Source: Quillaja saponaria
Taxonomy: Eukaryota > Streptophyta > Magnoliopsida > Fabales > Quillajaceae
Length of the DNA stretch: 64,000 bases
Assembly: GCA_029379385.1 (NCBI GenBank)
Contig: CM055611.1
Coordinates: 4,774,001-4,838,000 of the forward strand
Direction of reading: 5' to 3'
A program made the translations under genes and the position numbers. Shown here piece by piece: positions 45,247 through 58,581 of the stretch. The notes beneath the pieces were generated by a model. That model saw only the letters and a list, made by a program, of their open reading frames with translations, was not told where the DNA came from and ran no database searches. The first letter of the stretch is position 1; each line of letters opens with the position of its first letter.

Positions 45247-48200
45247 CTAAGCATCTGCAATGGGACTTGTCAACTCTCTACCCTTAATTTCTTGTCCTTT
45301 CACCATATTATCAGGTAAAGGCTCCTTGACACTGTTCTCATCAGATTCTGGATGCAGTTGTTTGGCTGGCTGTGGTAAAACTGCAGGTTTAGCAATCCTT
45401 GGAGGGAAATTTATGTCCAGAAGCTGAATTTGGCCACTCTTCTTTTTCCTTAGAGGTACTGCAGTTAACCTTGGTGATTCATATATGTCTGGAGTAGGAA
45501 TTCCCTGTACATGAATGGCATTTAGATCAGTCAATAATGTATGTTCTTCAGTCATATTTGTGCCAGCTGGACAGCTAGGTCCCTCATCCCTTGTCTTTGA
45601 AACTATATATGATGAAGTTGGGGTGCCATCATTATCAGCCTCAGTTGACTTGAAAACCTGTCGCAGCGAAAAAGAAGCACAAGAATGCTCACTCTTCTGT
45701 CCTGTAGACATCAATCGGATAAGTGGTAATTTTGGTTTGCTAAGCTCATCAAGACTGCCTTCCCAATGCTGGTTTAACCAATCACAAATTACAGGAATGG
45801 GTATACCAAATTGCATAGAATGGTCCTTTTTCCAAGATGAGGAGGACGATGAAGAAGTTGAAGAGGATTTAGTATTTGGAGATGTGGCTAGTTTCATAGG
45901 ATCACAGATCATAAATGCTAGATTTCCTTGTACATCAAATCCAGCAGATCCTGGATTCCATATAACACCATCAGTTGACAGTTTTATGAGATTCTCAGTG
46001 GCTATGACCACCTTTCCTTCGCCAATTGTGAGTTCTTGTTTAGCAGTATAGCCTAAAAGGTAAACTACACTACCGAGCTCCAGACTTGGTTTTGAACAGG
46101 TTTTCAAACACTGAGGGTGCTGCCCCTGTGCATTTGCATCTCCATCCAAAGCATCCAAACCCACTATGGTAAGATCTAAAACAGAGCTAGTAACGAAAAA
46201 CCTGCAACCAAGAAAAAGGAATGAGAAAACATAATCCTTTGAAAGCCTGTACAACTCATTGCATGCATCAAATCTGTCTTTGACCAGCCTTTCAGTAAGA
46301 ACAATATTTCTATCAGATTTTATTTTGTCATCAGTAATTGCATCAAATATAACAAGGAGCATGCATCAATACTTTTTTTTTCCATAATAAAACTGTAGTT
46401 ACATGGGAAGATCACCACCGGAACCAAGAAGAAAACTACAGGAAGGTGTATAAAAGACCATGTTACTAGCTAAAAAGAAAACGGATATCACACTAAAAGA
46501 TTAGCCTTTGAACCCAAAAGTGCTACAGAAACAGAAGCCTAACTTAGCTTCCTTCCTCGACTAAAGAGAGATTAAACATTAATAACTCCTTTTAATGTAC
46601 TCATTTGATTTGCAATAAACATAAAGAAATAGAGAATTTTCCAATAGATAACACATGAATGGCAAGGGACAGCTGTTTTCCAACTAGACAGGGATCTCTT
46701 TTACCCAGGAACTATACAGGCAGGGTTAGAAGAAAATTTTCATGTATTTTAGCTACCACTAGGTTTTCATAAATGATAAGTAGATCATAAATGCTAGATT
46801 TCCTTGTACATCAAATCCAGCAGATCCTGGTTTCCATATAACACCATCAGTTGACAGTTTTATGAGATTGTCAGTGGCTATGACCACCTTTCCTTCGCCA
46901 ATTGAGAGTTCTTGTTTAGCAGTATAGCCTAAAAGGTCAACTACACTACCCAGCTCCAGACTTGGTTTTGAACAGGTTTTCAAACACTGAGGGTGCCCCT
47001 GTGAACTTGCATCTCCATCCAAAGCATCCAAACCCACTATTGTAAGATCTAAAACAGAACTAGTAATGAAAAACCAGTAACCAGGAAAAAGGAATGAGAA
47101 AACATAGAGAATACATAATCCTTTTAAAGTCAGTACAACTCATTGTATGCATCAAATCTGTCTTTGACCAGCCTTTCAGTAAGAACAATATTTCTATCAG
47201 ATTTTATTTTGTCATCAATAATTGCATCAAATATAACAAGGAGCATGCATCAATACTTCTTTTTTTTCCATAATAAAACTGTAGTTACATGGGAAGATCA
47301 CCACCTGAACCGAGAAGAAAACTACAGGAAGGTGTATAAAAGGCCATGTTACTAGCTAAAAAGAAAACCGATATCACACTAAAAGATTAGCCTTTGAACC
47401 CAAAAGTGCTACAGAAACGGAAGCCTAACTTAGCTTCCTTCCTCAACTAAAGAGAGATTAAACATTAATAACTCCCTTTAATGTACTCATTTGATTTTGA
47501 ATAAACATAAAGAAATAGAGTATTTTCCAATAGATAACACATGAATGGCAAGGGACAGCTGTTTTCCAACTAGATAAGGATCTCTTTTAGACAGGAAATA
47601 TTAGAAGAAAATTTTCATGAATTTTAGCGACCACGAGGTTTTCACAAGTTACATTTTAGTTTTGAGTCAACTAGGTTGTTCCTCTTATTGATAGTATGAC
47701 GGTAGTATGCAAAAGTCAAAACAGAAGAAGAATAATGGATCAGTCCAGTTCCTCATGTTTGAGTTACATCATCCAAATGTTAGAAAGAAAGAAAAGTTCA
47801 CTTTCATCCTTTTGTTGTGGCAAGATGCCCTTGTAACAAGCTTCAAATATTTTTTGCTGATTACATATGATCAAAGGAACTAATGGATTTACTATTTTGT
47901 TTGTTCTCTTTCTTTTTCCTTTTTTTCTTCTCTCTCTCTCTCTCCTTCTTTTCCTTTTTTTTTTTTTCTGAGGATTGGAGTGGAAGGTATCCTAAAGCTC
48001 TGGCAATTTCTACATGTTGCTTTCAAGTGTCTGCTTGTTCCTTAAGCATCTGGGATATTATAGCAACAAAAGAAAAACTTAAAAAGCATCTAGGTTGGTT
48101 TATTCTTGTGTACATGATAAGTTATCATTGAATAGAAGGCTTTGATCTCCAAGAATCCTTCCTCCATTGCCTCAACTCTTCTTTCTTCAAGGGACAACAT

Positions 48201-51200
48201 TGATAATCATGAAAGAAGAATTTCTTCACCTCACAAAACCAATTATTCTATGTCTTCATCAAAGTTTTGAAGGATTTTAAACAATAATAGCAGGACCAGT
48301 AGCTCTGCCTCCAGAAGTTTGAAAGGTGAATCATCAGAGAGATGATGACTTTTACAATTGGAACTCTATCTAACTTCAAATTATGCAGAATTGTAAAATT
48401 GGAAGTTATTGACCTGTTTAATTCAAGTTATAGTCGGTTTCTTCACCTCTGGACTTGTTTTACCACTAACTAATATACATGAGTATCCTAATCTACGCAG
48501 ACACTTACACACACACATGTGTGTACAATGAAGGGCTGAATAAATTCAAGGCTAAAATACTGACAACCCCTATAATTTACCATGAAAACACTTTTACCCC
48601 TTGTACTTCTGATTTGGGCAATAAACACAATGTACCATTAGAGTTAGACAAATAAATAAAAAGAGTATTTCTGAATATCATTAGCACGTTAGTTTATCAT
48701 CAACCTATCAAATATTGGAATAACTTGGCAATAAGAGAATTGCCAGTGCAAGTGAAACTAGTATGCAAGGGCCTATTTTTCCGAATCTGATAATACATGA
48801 ACTTTATTATTAAAATCAGAAGTACAAGAGATCTGAGTGTTTCAATGATAAGATACAGAGGGTTGAAAAACAACAAGAAGAAGAAAACAGCAAGCTTTAA
48901 CACAATAAATAGGGGTGGGCAACATGAATCCTTCCAAAACTAGTGGTATCCCCATTTTTCATTCTTCCAATTCAATCCTATCCATGACAACAGTCAACAC
49001 TTTCTACCAAACCACTCATATCTTTCCAAATCACTCTTCCTATGTCATTCTTTATCTCAATAAAAATAGAAAATATTACTGAAAGCACACTTAAATATGT
49101 CAAAGCAACAATACTGTCATGGCAATACAAATTAGGAATTGGAAACCATGCCAATTCTCATTCAGTTTTTCACCTCATAACAAGGTGAAATAGTTTATGG
49201 CATTCCTTTAAGAAAGATCTTGAACAACCGCATCTCTAGTATATTAATGTTTCTAGAAGGGTTATTATCATGTAGTATTCCAGCTCATATAACAAAAACA
49301 AATAAACGAGGAAAAAAGTTAGCAACCCTGACTAATGCGTACTTTGTTTGCCATAAAGATTCAGAGAAACAAAATCAACAACTGGATATTCCTGTTGTAC
49401 CCCTGTTCTTTGGAACTTTTGGAATTCATGGAGACATTTCAGATGTTTGTGTTGTAAATTCATATGGTTACTGTCACTCGGGGAGGAATAAGGATGAGAA
49501 ATGTTTGTGGAGACGTGCATTCTTTCCAGTGATCCGGGGAGTTTGGTTGGAATGCAATGCCAAATTTTTGCGTGATTATTATCTCCCATGGCCTATTGTC
49601 TGGGATAAGATTGTTTTTAATGCATCTCTTCGGTGCTCTGCTTCAGGAGCATTTCAAGGAGATTATTTACTTGACAATTGATATTCAACGTGATTGGCAA
49701 GCCCCCTTGCCTGTTTCTTTTCTGTTTCAGTTTCTGTCTAGAAGGATTTCTTGTCCTTCACAGTGTACTTCAATTTCGTTCTGAATATAAATCCCACTTT
49801 CTATAAAATAAAAAAAAAAATAAAAAACTAGTAGATATTTGCATCTATATATTCTTAAGTCAATGGGTTCCTGGGCATTTTTGCTTTCTTTTCTTCTTTT
49901 CCTGAAAAAGAAAACAATAGACATTTATCTTTGCCGATGTATCAAGGTCATGGAGACTACGCTGCACAGACATGCACTAAACATTTGTGCCTTACTTATC
50001 TGCTTTTCCGAAATATCATGATGCCAACATATGATGTTATTGTTAGTACAAACTTCAATTTATTTTAATAGTAAGTAAGACCCTGCAATCCAATTTCCAG
50101 CACAGTTACACTGGTCCTCCTAGATAGGATCCAGGACTCAATTAACTTTGGTCTTTAACTTATAGACCTGGAATTCACATTCCTTCTTTTTTATCTTCTG
50201 TTAATGAGATTCTAGCTTTCACATGTAACTTACTAGTCTGATGGTTTGGATCATCTACCAATCACCATTAACTGCATCCTTATAATCTTTTTGACAAGGA
50301 CTTTCTTTTCATCCTTTAATTTAAATTGAGTTAAGAAATATAGCATACCTCTCTTGCCACTTATATTTTCATTCTTGATATTTTAATGTCCGCTGCATTC
50401 AGATTTTACTAAGAAGGTTATTGCTTAGAAAAAAAAAAAAAAAAAAAAAAATAAGTAAAGAGTGATGCAACTTGATAAAGAAAGTCATTCTTAAAATTGA
50501 GCATCAAACTAGTTAGTAGCCATCTATTATAGCTGATCAAAGTATGAACCAAGCACAAAATAACTCTTCTACAGTTTACAGATCAGTAATCGTTTACTGT
50601 ATTTGTAATATTCTTTCTCTTCATTTGATAAAACAATAACTACCATTGCTACCCATAACAAGTGAACAACAAGCAAAGATAACAAAGTTACAAAAGTGTC
50701 CAAGGATGAAGTATAATATAAACTCAGGTGTGCATAGATAATACTTTAAATGAGCCGATTCTCAAAACACTTATATGCTCAATCCTAGAATTAATGCAGG
50801 CTCTGGAATCTTCTCCTTTCATTATCCATATTCCATAACAGACTAAAGCCTATTTGTGAACTCAGTTGCACCAACAATTGTATCTGAGTAAATGCAATGT
50901 TCTCATTCTAGCTGACTACAGGAAATCATTCACAAATTTATTAGTGCAAGGAAGACACAGAACAGATCTTAAAAGAAGTTTGAGAGAGATGGAGAGCAAG
51001 GAGACAGACAGGAAGCAGCAAAGAGAGAGCCCAATATGGAAATGGGTACAGAAATACAGGAAATATATATCTAGTATTCTAATTTACTTTTGTTCCCACC
51101 CAGGATGCTGCTCAAAGTCTCAATACTTATGTTATCATGTTTCTAAATCAAGGAACTAAATGGAATCCCTTCATATCAATAGGCTAAAACACTGCAACTT

Positions 51201-51846
51201 AACCCATAATAATGACTTTCAGATAATGGTTTGCACTGATTCAATGCACATTTGCATCATACGGTAGAAAACATAAAGGACCCAAACATAGACACAAATA
51301 ATATAGAAGAAGCCAATTCTTCAACAGACACAGGGAAAAAGTATGGGAAAAGATTATAAACCCATCAAATATGCCATCATTGTGTTGCAGCAAATTAATA
51401 ATTTCAACTCCAACTGGGCCTACTTCACCCACATTTCTCACCAGTTCCCATATAAAACCCAGAACGCATCAAATTGACATCACTCAAAAAATTCCAAATT
51501 TCAATCAGAGTTCCAAACTTTGCAGACAAAATTTAAGCAGTTCTATCAGAACGCAAAAGTTGAAGTGATTAAAAAAATGGAACCTGTGAGGAAATAGACT
51601 TGCAGCCACGGCATTTTGTAGCCGGATCTCAGAACTCTCAGCGGCGACCACCGACGGGAGATTAGCGTGGGTCGTCAAAAGCAGGTTACGGTGGATCAAA
51701 AAGCCAGTACCGTATACTCCATTAGCAGCACCAGAAATTCTCGCCATTGCATGACCTTTTCCAGAACAAATGGCGACTTTCATTCTCTCAGATTTGCTCA
51801 CTCCCTTACAGAAGCACCAAGATTCTCTAAGACCACCCATTTTCAA
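45247..51846 (-). CDS. Trypsin-like protease, C-terminally truncated (copy 3)
   Basis: Best model: exon 1 51846-51584, exon 2 46201-45247, 405 residues against 549 in copy 1. The protease domain is complete (His60 in LLTTHANLP, Asp97 in VLDLTIV, Ser173 in PGSAGFD). The tail ends at TSPIADA because GAG became TAG. The intron is 5.4 kb and contains a partial second exon 2 (46782-47074) whose acceptor has mutated from CAG to CTG, so splicing would have to pass over it to the intact acceptor at 46202. It may be functional if the tail is dispensable, or a young pseudogene liable to nonsense-mediated decay. Exon 1 is identical to that of copy 1. Confidence 0.6.
46782..47074 (-). pseudogene. Truncated duplicate of protease exon 2
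   Basis: Encodes ITSSVLDLTIMGL-like sequence through KPGSAGFD and GNLAFMI, then ends at a junction (filler TAAATGATAAGT, 46770-46781) where similarity to exon 2 stops. The acceptor dinucleotide AG is lost. It is part of an 876-base direct repeat of 45906-46769. Its intron side matches copy 2 better than copy 1 (shared AGAGAATAC insertion and CCTGAACCGAG). Confidence 0.85.
47075..51583 (-). other. Protease intron sequence (copy 3)
   Basis: Parallel to 7892-12431 of copy 1, with the pyrimidine repeat (47890-47970), a LINE fragment, and a run of about 23 A at 50429-50451 that is AAATAAATAAATAA-like in the other copies. No gene is seen. Confidence 0.6.
49325..49765 (+). mobile_element. LINE 3'-end fragment, copy 3
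   Basis: An open frame runs to 49681 with VIRGVWLEC, NAKFLRDYY and WDKIVFNASL. It is more diverged from copy 1 than copy 2 is. The same break precedes DWQAPLPVSF. Confidence 0.55.
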
Positions 51847-52865
51847 TGGATTTGGTTTGGAAATAATGGGTTGTTTTCAGAAAGTTAGATCTAGCAAGTT
51901 TAGCATTTCAGCTCCATTGAAATGGTTAATGGGTAAATAGTAATACATATGCATTTCCTCACTCTGTCTGCAAAGAAAATGGATGAGAGAGAAAGAGTCA
52001 GAGAGTGACAGACGAGATGGTTGTGAAATGAGTAAAGGGTGTGGATGCATTGAACTGGAATATAGGAAAAAAAGAAACTTTTGTCTCATGCACAAACACA
52101 GACTAAAACACTACACACTGGGTAAGCCAGTAACCGTGTGAGTAAAATGAGCGGAATACTTGGACACTAAGATTGAAGCTGAAGAACTGAGAGACATTAA
52201 GCTGCACTGCTTGAATATTTATATTCTTTTTTGGTTTATGACTAGTTACTTAATTTCTTATAGAAAGAAAAATCTTTAATTATTATCCTACAAAATTAAA
52301 TGTAAGTAAGCAAATAAGAAGTTGATGAAATCTGAAATCAATTAACTAAGACAGAAGTGTGGATCAAGTTCAAATCTCATTATTTATATGTGTTATTTTA
52401 TCTTTTAATAGTGAGTAGTTTTTTTATCTTAGTATTGTTATTTAAAATAGTTAATGATTTTTTTAATACAGAAACTTCTATTGTAAATTTATAATCGATG
52501 TAAATACTATATGTATAAAAAATAAGTTAAGCAAATAAGAAAATTATCTTATGCTTACAAATAAATCTAGAAAGTTTTAGATAGATGTGAAGGACCTGAT
52601 TTTATCTAACTTAATTGCCAAAAATTGGTTAAGGATATAATTTTTATTTTTTTTGATATTAATGTTAAAGGATTTGATTAAAAAATAAAATTCATCAATA
52701 ATGAAAGTAAAAAGAGTATAATCAAATGAGAAAATTATAGTTTCTTTCTTGTTTGGAATGATAACACTAATTACCAAATGGCATTTGGATAACATAAGAA
52801 TGTTTAGTTTGGGTTATCATTCACAATTATTATTATTTATTTAGTTATTTTTTTATTTTTTACTA
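51847..52865 (-). promoter_or_regulatory. 5' flank and probable promoter/5' UTR of the protease gene (copy 3)
   Basis: Apparently identical to 12695-13725 except for one T in a homopolymer (eight T near 52649 against nine near 13502). No coding potential. Confidence 0.35.
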
Positions 52866-53205
52866 ATAGTTCATTGAAGAGAAACAGAGGATACAAAAGG
52901 CTCCTCAAGGGAGCAAATGTCACAGACAATCAATTACATTCCTAGAAGTAAAAGTGTGAGAAGCCCTAGCTAGATTGTAGGCATTAGTGTTGGAATTGGA
53001 ATTCACCCTTCTAGCTACCCGAGCATGAGCAAAAGAAAGGGACAACATGGCTCGCGCTCGGTGGCACTGGCTGCAATGCATGGTTGACCATTGTGATTTC
53101 TAGCTATGGCTGCAATCCAAGCACAAGCACAAGAATCACACATCACAGCATTAAAATTCACCTTGCTCCAACTTTAGGGTGGAGGTTTACGGTGGAGGAG
53201 TTCAT
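52866..53205 (-). mobile_element. LINE RNase H-like 3' fragment, copy 3
   Basis: Duplicate of 13726-14065, with the same stops and the same A-rich TAA tail. Inactive. Confidence 0.58.
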
Positions 53206-55027
53206 TGAGTGCCTAAGGATTTATTCGAGAGTTTGGAGGGAGAGGAGAGATGAGAGAAAATAAAATGAAATGAGAATAGAGGAATAATAATATTTATACG
53301 AAGAACATGAAGTCAGCTTTAGGAACCCATTAATCCTTTCAAATGGTTTGACTAATAAATCCTTCCGTTAACAATTATAATATATATATATTACTATATT
53401 AGTCCTCGTGATACACGTATTACTTGTGAATCATATTTATGATATATACATATTTGATATTCCACAAAATATAGTTAATAAAAAATAATAGTCTATATTA
53501 TTGACAATAAACAAATAAATGAATCCAATAAAAAAAATAATTCATAATATAAACAAATAATTCTTTTTTAAAATTACTAAAATAAAATAATTAATACAAT
53601 AATATTATAATCATAAAAACTATACTCCTAATTTTTTTTTCATTCATATCATTTTAAAAAATTATTATAATATTATAATTCTTTGTAACTTATTAAATTA
53701 AAAAAATTGAGAAATTCAATCTTAATTATTATTAATATATTGTTATTCACAAATTATAGATTTATTAATATTTAAAAAAAAAGATAAAATATTTAATAGT
53801 CATAAAATAATTATAATCATATTAATATTAAAATGAAGAAGAATTATGAAAGAAATAATAAATAAATAAAGCTATTTGAAGTAAAATAAAAACTAAAAAG
53901 TATTTTTGTAATAGAAAAAACTCATTTTCAACTAAAAAGTTAAAACACCAATATATAATCATGGAAATTATATTCTAAATATTTTTCAAGTTTTTCAACT
54001 AAAGTTTAAAACACCAAAGTATTTATGACTTTGGACTTGAAAAACTTTATCCTTAGTTGTTCTATAAAAATATCGGGAGAGTCTCCTATAAGGTTGATGT
54101 CTATAGTTTTGATATGTTGTTGACGAAAATGGCACGCAAAAGGAAGAATTTGCAATATTGAACACGCATAAATCAGAAGGTTTAAGTGAAAAGAATTTAA
54201 GTCAAATTTACTTTCCACTATAAATTCATAATTAATTTAGTAAAAGTAAAGACATAGAGTTAATGCAGGATGCCACAGAGAAGGAAAAGAGTGAGATGAT
54301 CATAGTAGCACTATAGTGTATCCGTGTATACAACTGAAGCCCATGATCGTCCTTCAATGCATGAAGAAAATCAAATCCTAAATATGTATTGGCATTCTTT
54401 TCTGTTTGCTTAAACTATGATGGTACAATTATTTGCTTTCGTGATCCTAGTCATGAATCCCTATTGCTCTAAAACTAAACTTTGTGCATGGCAAATGAAT
54501 TATGTAAGGAGGTAGTTTAGCTATATGGAAGAATTATGTTTAGTGGCTGTTGTAGATATATTTGGATCACTACACTCTAGCAACAATTTCCATTGCTTTG
54601 TCATGGATTATCATGCACTTCAATTTTTCTATAATGATGCAAAGTTGAATACTTCTAGATGACAATTTACAGCCAATTTATCACGTTCTCTAGTTCACAA
54701 CTTGGCACTTAATAGAAAAGACAAGTTCCAACCTGATTGGAAAATCGTTGCTGATTTCAAGTTAATAGCTTTCTACACTATTTTGCTTCTTTATGATTAT
54801 TACCAATTTACCATCGTATCATTAGAAATTTTTGAGCAAATGATCTCATTTTCACACTTATCTACAAACAGGTTTCAAATTTTCACACTCATAACCACAC
54901 TTTCTTATGACACATTCAACTAAAATAACTTGATGATAAGGGAGTGCCAAATAGATGAAAATAATGCATGATTAATGCATCTGGTAAGGTTATCACATTG
55001 ACAATTGCTACTGAAGTCTGATCATAT
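53206..55027. other. AT-rich spacer 3' of the LRK10L gene (copy 3)
   Basis: Duplicate of 14066-15876 with no length difference. The extreme A/T tract is at 53350-53980. No gene is seen. Confidence 0.5.
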
Positions 55028-57008
55028 TCACTCTAACTCTTCAATAACTTCTAACTCCAGGTTCAGACGTTTTTGGAGAACACTTGCACTTGTCCTTGTG
55101 GAATAACTTGTACTGTCAACCGGATTCAGAGGCACCGGTAACTTGTCTGCCTGTGCTTCTAACATTTGCATCACTACTTTCATGGATGGACGGTCTGCCG
55201 GGTGCCATTGAATGCACCAAAGTCCAACAATGGCAAGTTTCTTTGCAATTTTGCTATCTCCCTCATCCTCAAAATGGATATGTATGTCTTGATCATTTGC
55301 AAGAATATTATGGATCCATTCTGGGTAGAGAACCTGGAAAGATTCCTCTTTTATGACTTGTGTATTCTTCCTCCCTCCCACCATTTCAAGCAACAGCATG
55401 CCATAACTGTAAACATCCGACTTATAAGACACATTACCAAAATTTCTGGAGAAAACTTCTGGTGCAATATAGCCTAAGGTTCCTCTGGCGGCAGTCAATG
55501 ATACAATACTTTGATCCTTACAACACAATTTGGCCAGACCAAAATCAGAAATTTTTGGAATGAAGTTTTGGTCCAACAAAACATTATGAGGTTTAATATC
55601 GAAATGAAGAATTCTTTGATCACAACCCTGATGAAGATAATCAATTCCTTTGGCTATGCCAAGTGCGATCTCTAGCAACTTGTCCCACCCAAGAAAACTG
55701 TCCTTATTGTCTGGGGAAGATATGAATTTTTGAAGAGAACCATTTGACAAGAAATCATAGACTAGAGCATGTATGGATCCATCAGCACAGTAGCCAACCA
55801 ATCGAACAACGTTAACATGGTGAATTTTTCCCATTGTTCTCACTTCATTTATGAACTCTTGCCCATCTCTCTCCCATTCCTTATTAAGAATCTTCACAGC
55901 AACATGATGGATTTCATTTTCATTGGAAAGCTTTCCTATGAAAACTGTTCCATGAGCTCCTTCACCTAACTTATCTTTAAATTGACCAGTAATCCTCTTA
56001 ATATCAGCATAAGAGAATCTTGTTGGCTTGAGTGCTCTGTAATCCTCTAAAAACTTTTCTACCCTTGCTTCATCTTCTTCTTTCATTTTATAAAAGCCAT
56101 AGATGTGAAAGGCCACAACAATTACAAGAACAAGAAGAATTGAGCCTATGATTACACCTGCACATGTATTAATTGATAAATTCAGTTTCAAGAATTAGAA
56201 TACTCAACTTGAAACAAAGAAAAAGGACCCAAATGGATGCAGCACCAATACCTGTAGTCAGAAATATAGTTGATATGTGTGCTTTCTTGTTTGGCCCAAA
56301 ACATTCAGTTTCTTCACCTTCAAATTCATGGGAAACATCATTCTTTTTCAATTTACATTTTTTTTCTTGTGCTTCACACGTACTACAATTTGGTTTTAAC
56401 CATCTCAGAAACAAATCATTTTGTAGATCGAATCCATGTGAACCCAAGTAAATGTCTAGGATCTTGGTGCAGACAAAGTCCATTGTCTTAGCGTAAAGAA
56501 TTAGATCAGCGAGGGAGCTAACAACCTGAATAGGGCAGTTGGAGAAGAACTTATCTAATCCATTTTGTCTAGAGCAATTCAAGAAACTGACATTTGAATT
56601 ATAATCGGGAGGCCCTGCGGGTAGAAATTGGAAAGGGGTAATTATTGATGAATTAAAAAGTTTTAGAAACTGTCTTGGAACGCAATTTTCAGGGTCACGT
56701 AACCGAATTTCCTGGGATTGGTAATCTACGCTTGTGATGAAGAATTTTGCTATGTCAACATGAGAAGACGACGATGATGCAGGCAGCTCAAACACTGTCT
56801 CATTTTGACGTGTACAAGATAGATAAAAACCAGGATAAGGGTAGCCACAGTGATCCTGATCTGGGTTGCTACCTTTGATTTGAAATGGAAATCTAATACT
56901 TATATTTCCACACATTGACTCCCTGCACTTATACTGGGCCTCTCCCAGCTTGAACAACACCAACGTGAAAACCATCAACAAGATGGAAAAACTACAACAC
57001 GTGATCAT
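55028..57008 (-). CDS. LRK10L-type receptor-like protein kinase, copy 3 (intact)
   Basis: Exons 57008-56252 and 56157-55028 with the same 94-base intron give 628 residues. The translated exons are identical to those of copy 1: signal peptide, GUB_WAK_bind and WAK_assoc-type ectodomain, membrane helix, and a non-RD kinase with GEGAHG, VAVK, HFDIKPHN, DFG and APE all present. Complete identity, including the intron and flanks, means that reads cannot distinguish the two genes, and the pair is best seen as one gene in two places or one gene assembled twice. Downstream at 55,028 lies the AT-rich spacer; upstream lies the GUB_WAK_bind gene in the same orientation. Confidence 0.92.
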
Positions 57009-57353
57009 CGATTTTAGATTTTATTCTCACTCACAAGTTCAACTTGGGTATGAATTTGAGATAACTTATGGCTTGTTGCAACAATGGGGGATGAGGGATA
57101 AGGGATGAGTTCTTCATTATCATTTCTATTATTGTAACAATTAAATAATTAAAAAGTTTGGTACCCCTGATAGTGACCTCCAAGACCTCTCACAGTGGTC
57201 AATGGTCAATGGTGCGTGCAAATTTGGCTGGAAATTTAGAACCAAAGAAAATCAAGTAAGAAAATTCTAGGTAGTTACTAGCCAAGTTTCTTTGAATTTT
57301 CTTAGTAACAGGGGAACACTGATAAACTTTGAAGGAATATTATTTGAACCACA

Positions 57354-58148
57354 TTAATTCATGCCGCCCCTGATAGATGTTAGACATTTAAAACCATAAG
57401 CATGCAACCGCGAAAGTTCAAATCCATATACTAGAGCTCTGTGAATATCAACAACATTGTTTTTACTCAAACCCCAGGATGTCAAGGCTACTGTCTTGAC
57501 ATGGCACCCCACTTTCATGTCCCCGACAATTAAGCCGTCAGAAATAGTCGCATAAATATGCCCATTCTGTTTCCCTTTCTCCTTAGAGTAATTCAAGTCG
57601 CAGGAAGCATTAATATCCATGGTCAGATACAAAGAGTCATCAATAACTGGATTGGTACAGTTGAAGAACACTATATTCCGAGTCAAATATGTTTCATAAT
57701 AATCTTCAGAAAAATATTCATATAAATAATTCGGAGAGTCACTGTCAGAATCGAAGTTGGAGATGAAATCATAGATTGAGGAGCAAACATTAATGTATTC
57801 GACACCGGCATCAACAACTCGGATGGTGTAGTTCTTGTAATTGATTGCCTGAACATGATATTTTCTGGAATTCCTATACAGCTCTGTAACATTGTTTTCA
57901 CAAATTAATTCATACCTCTTGTCGCCACAACTTTCTGGGTCGCCTTTCAATCGAAAGGGATAACTTATGTTTTTTATTATGCCACAGGAAGAAGAATAAT
58001 TGGGACAGAAATTTTGATTTAGAGCGTGGCAACTGCCTTGGAGTAGTTGAATAAGAACAAGAATAACAAGGGGTATGAGCCCTGCAGAGCAACACTTCTC
58101 TGTAAACATTATCAAAGAGGGTGTGTGGTTTGGAGGTTGTGAACTCAT
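57354..58148 (-). CDS. Secreted GUB_WAK_bind-domain protein without kinase (copy 3)
   Basis: A 264-residue frame identical to 18203-18997: signal sequence, NFCPNYSSSCG, NISYPFRLKG, CGDKRYELICENN, GDMKVGCHVKTVA and RALVYGFELS, ending GFKCLTSIRGG. No membrane helix or kinase follows. As in copy 1 it is a candidate secreted wall-binding or decoy-type protein, or the leftover ectodomain of a receptor gene. Confidence 0.75.
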   Translation of the reverse strand: MSSQPPNHTPSLIMFTEKCCSAGLIPLVILVLIQLLQGSCHALNQNFCPNYSSSCGIIKNISYPFRLKGDPESCGDKRYELICENNVTELYRNSRKYHVQAINYKNYTIRVVDAGVEYINVCSSIYDFISNFDSDSDSPNYLYEYFSEDYYETYLTRNIVFFNCTNPVIDDSLYLTMDINASCDLNYSKEKGKQNGHIYATISDGLIVGDMKVGCHVKTVALTSWGLSKNNVVDIHRALVYGFELSRLHAYGFKCLTSIRGGMN

Positions 58149-58460
58149 AAAGATGTTTACTTGACTTGTATATTAAACAATCCAGTGGTCACTAATTGCA
58201 GATAAATTGAGTCAATCCCCGAAATGTCTATGAAACTTCAGAAATGAGTTAATCAATTTAGAAACCATTTTAATATTTACCGATGAGGCGCCATCCACCT
58301 TCCTCTCCAATCTGACTATTCAGAAGAGGTAAACAAGTCAAACCTGCAAGTCTTGCAACATCCCTCACTCTTCCCCGTCTCTGAAAATGACACGGTGGTT
58401 GATCCAAATAACACAACCCAATTTGGTGTCCAGCTTGTTAAGTCCCGATTTGATCGGACT

Positions 58461-58581
58461 TGCATGTCAAGGAAGAGGGTTCCACGTAACTCTTAAGAGC
58501 CAACTTGCAAGACAAGGGAAAAGGATTGACTTAAAAGACAAGAGAAGGGGAGGAAGGGTTCCACGTAACTCCTCGAGTCAA
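58461..58581 (+). repeat. Two-unit seed of the TTCCACGT minisatellite (copy 3)
   Basis: Same two units with CACGTA boxes as 19310-19430. Confidence 0.65.
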
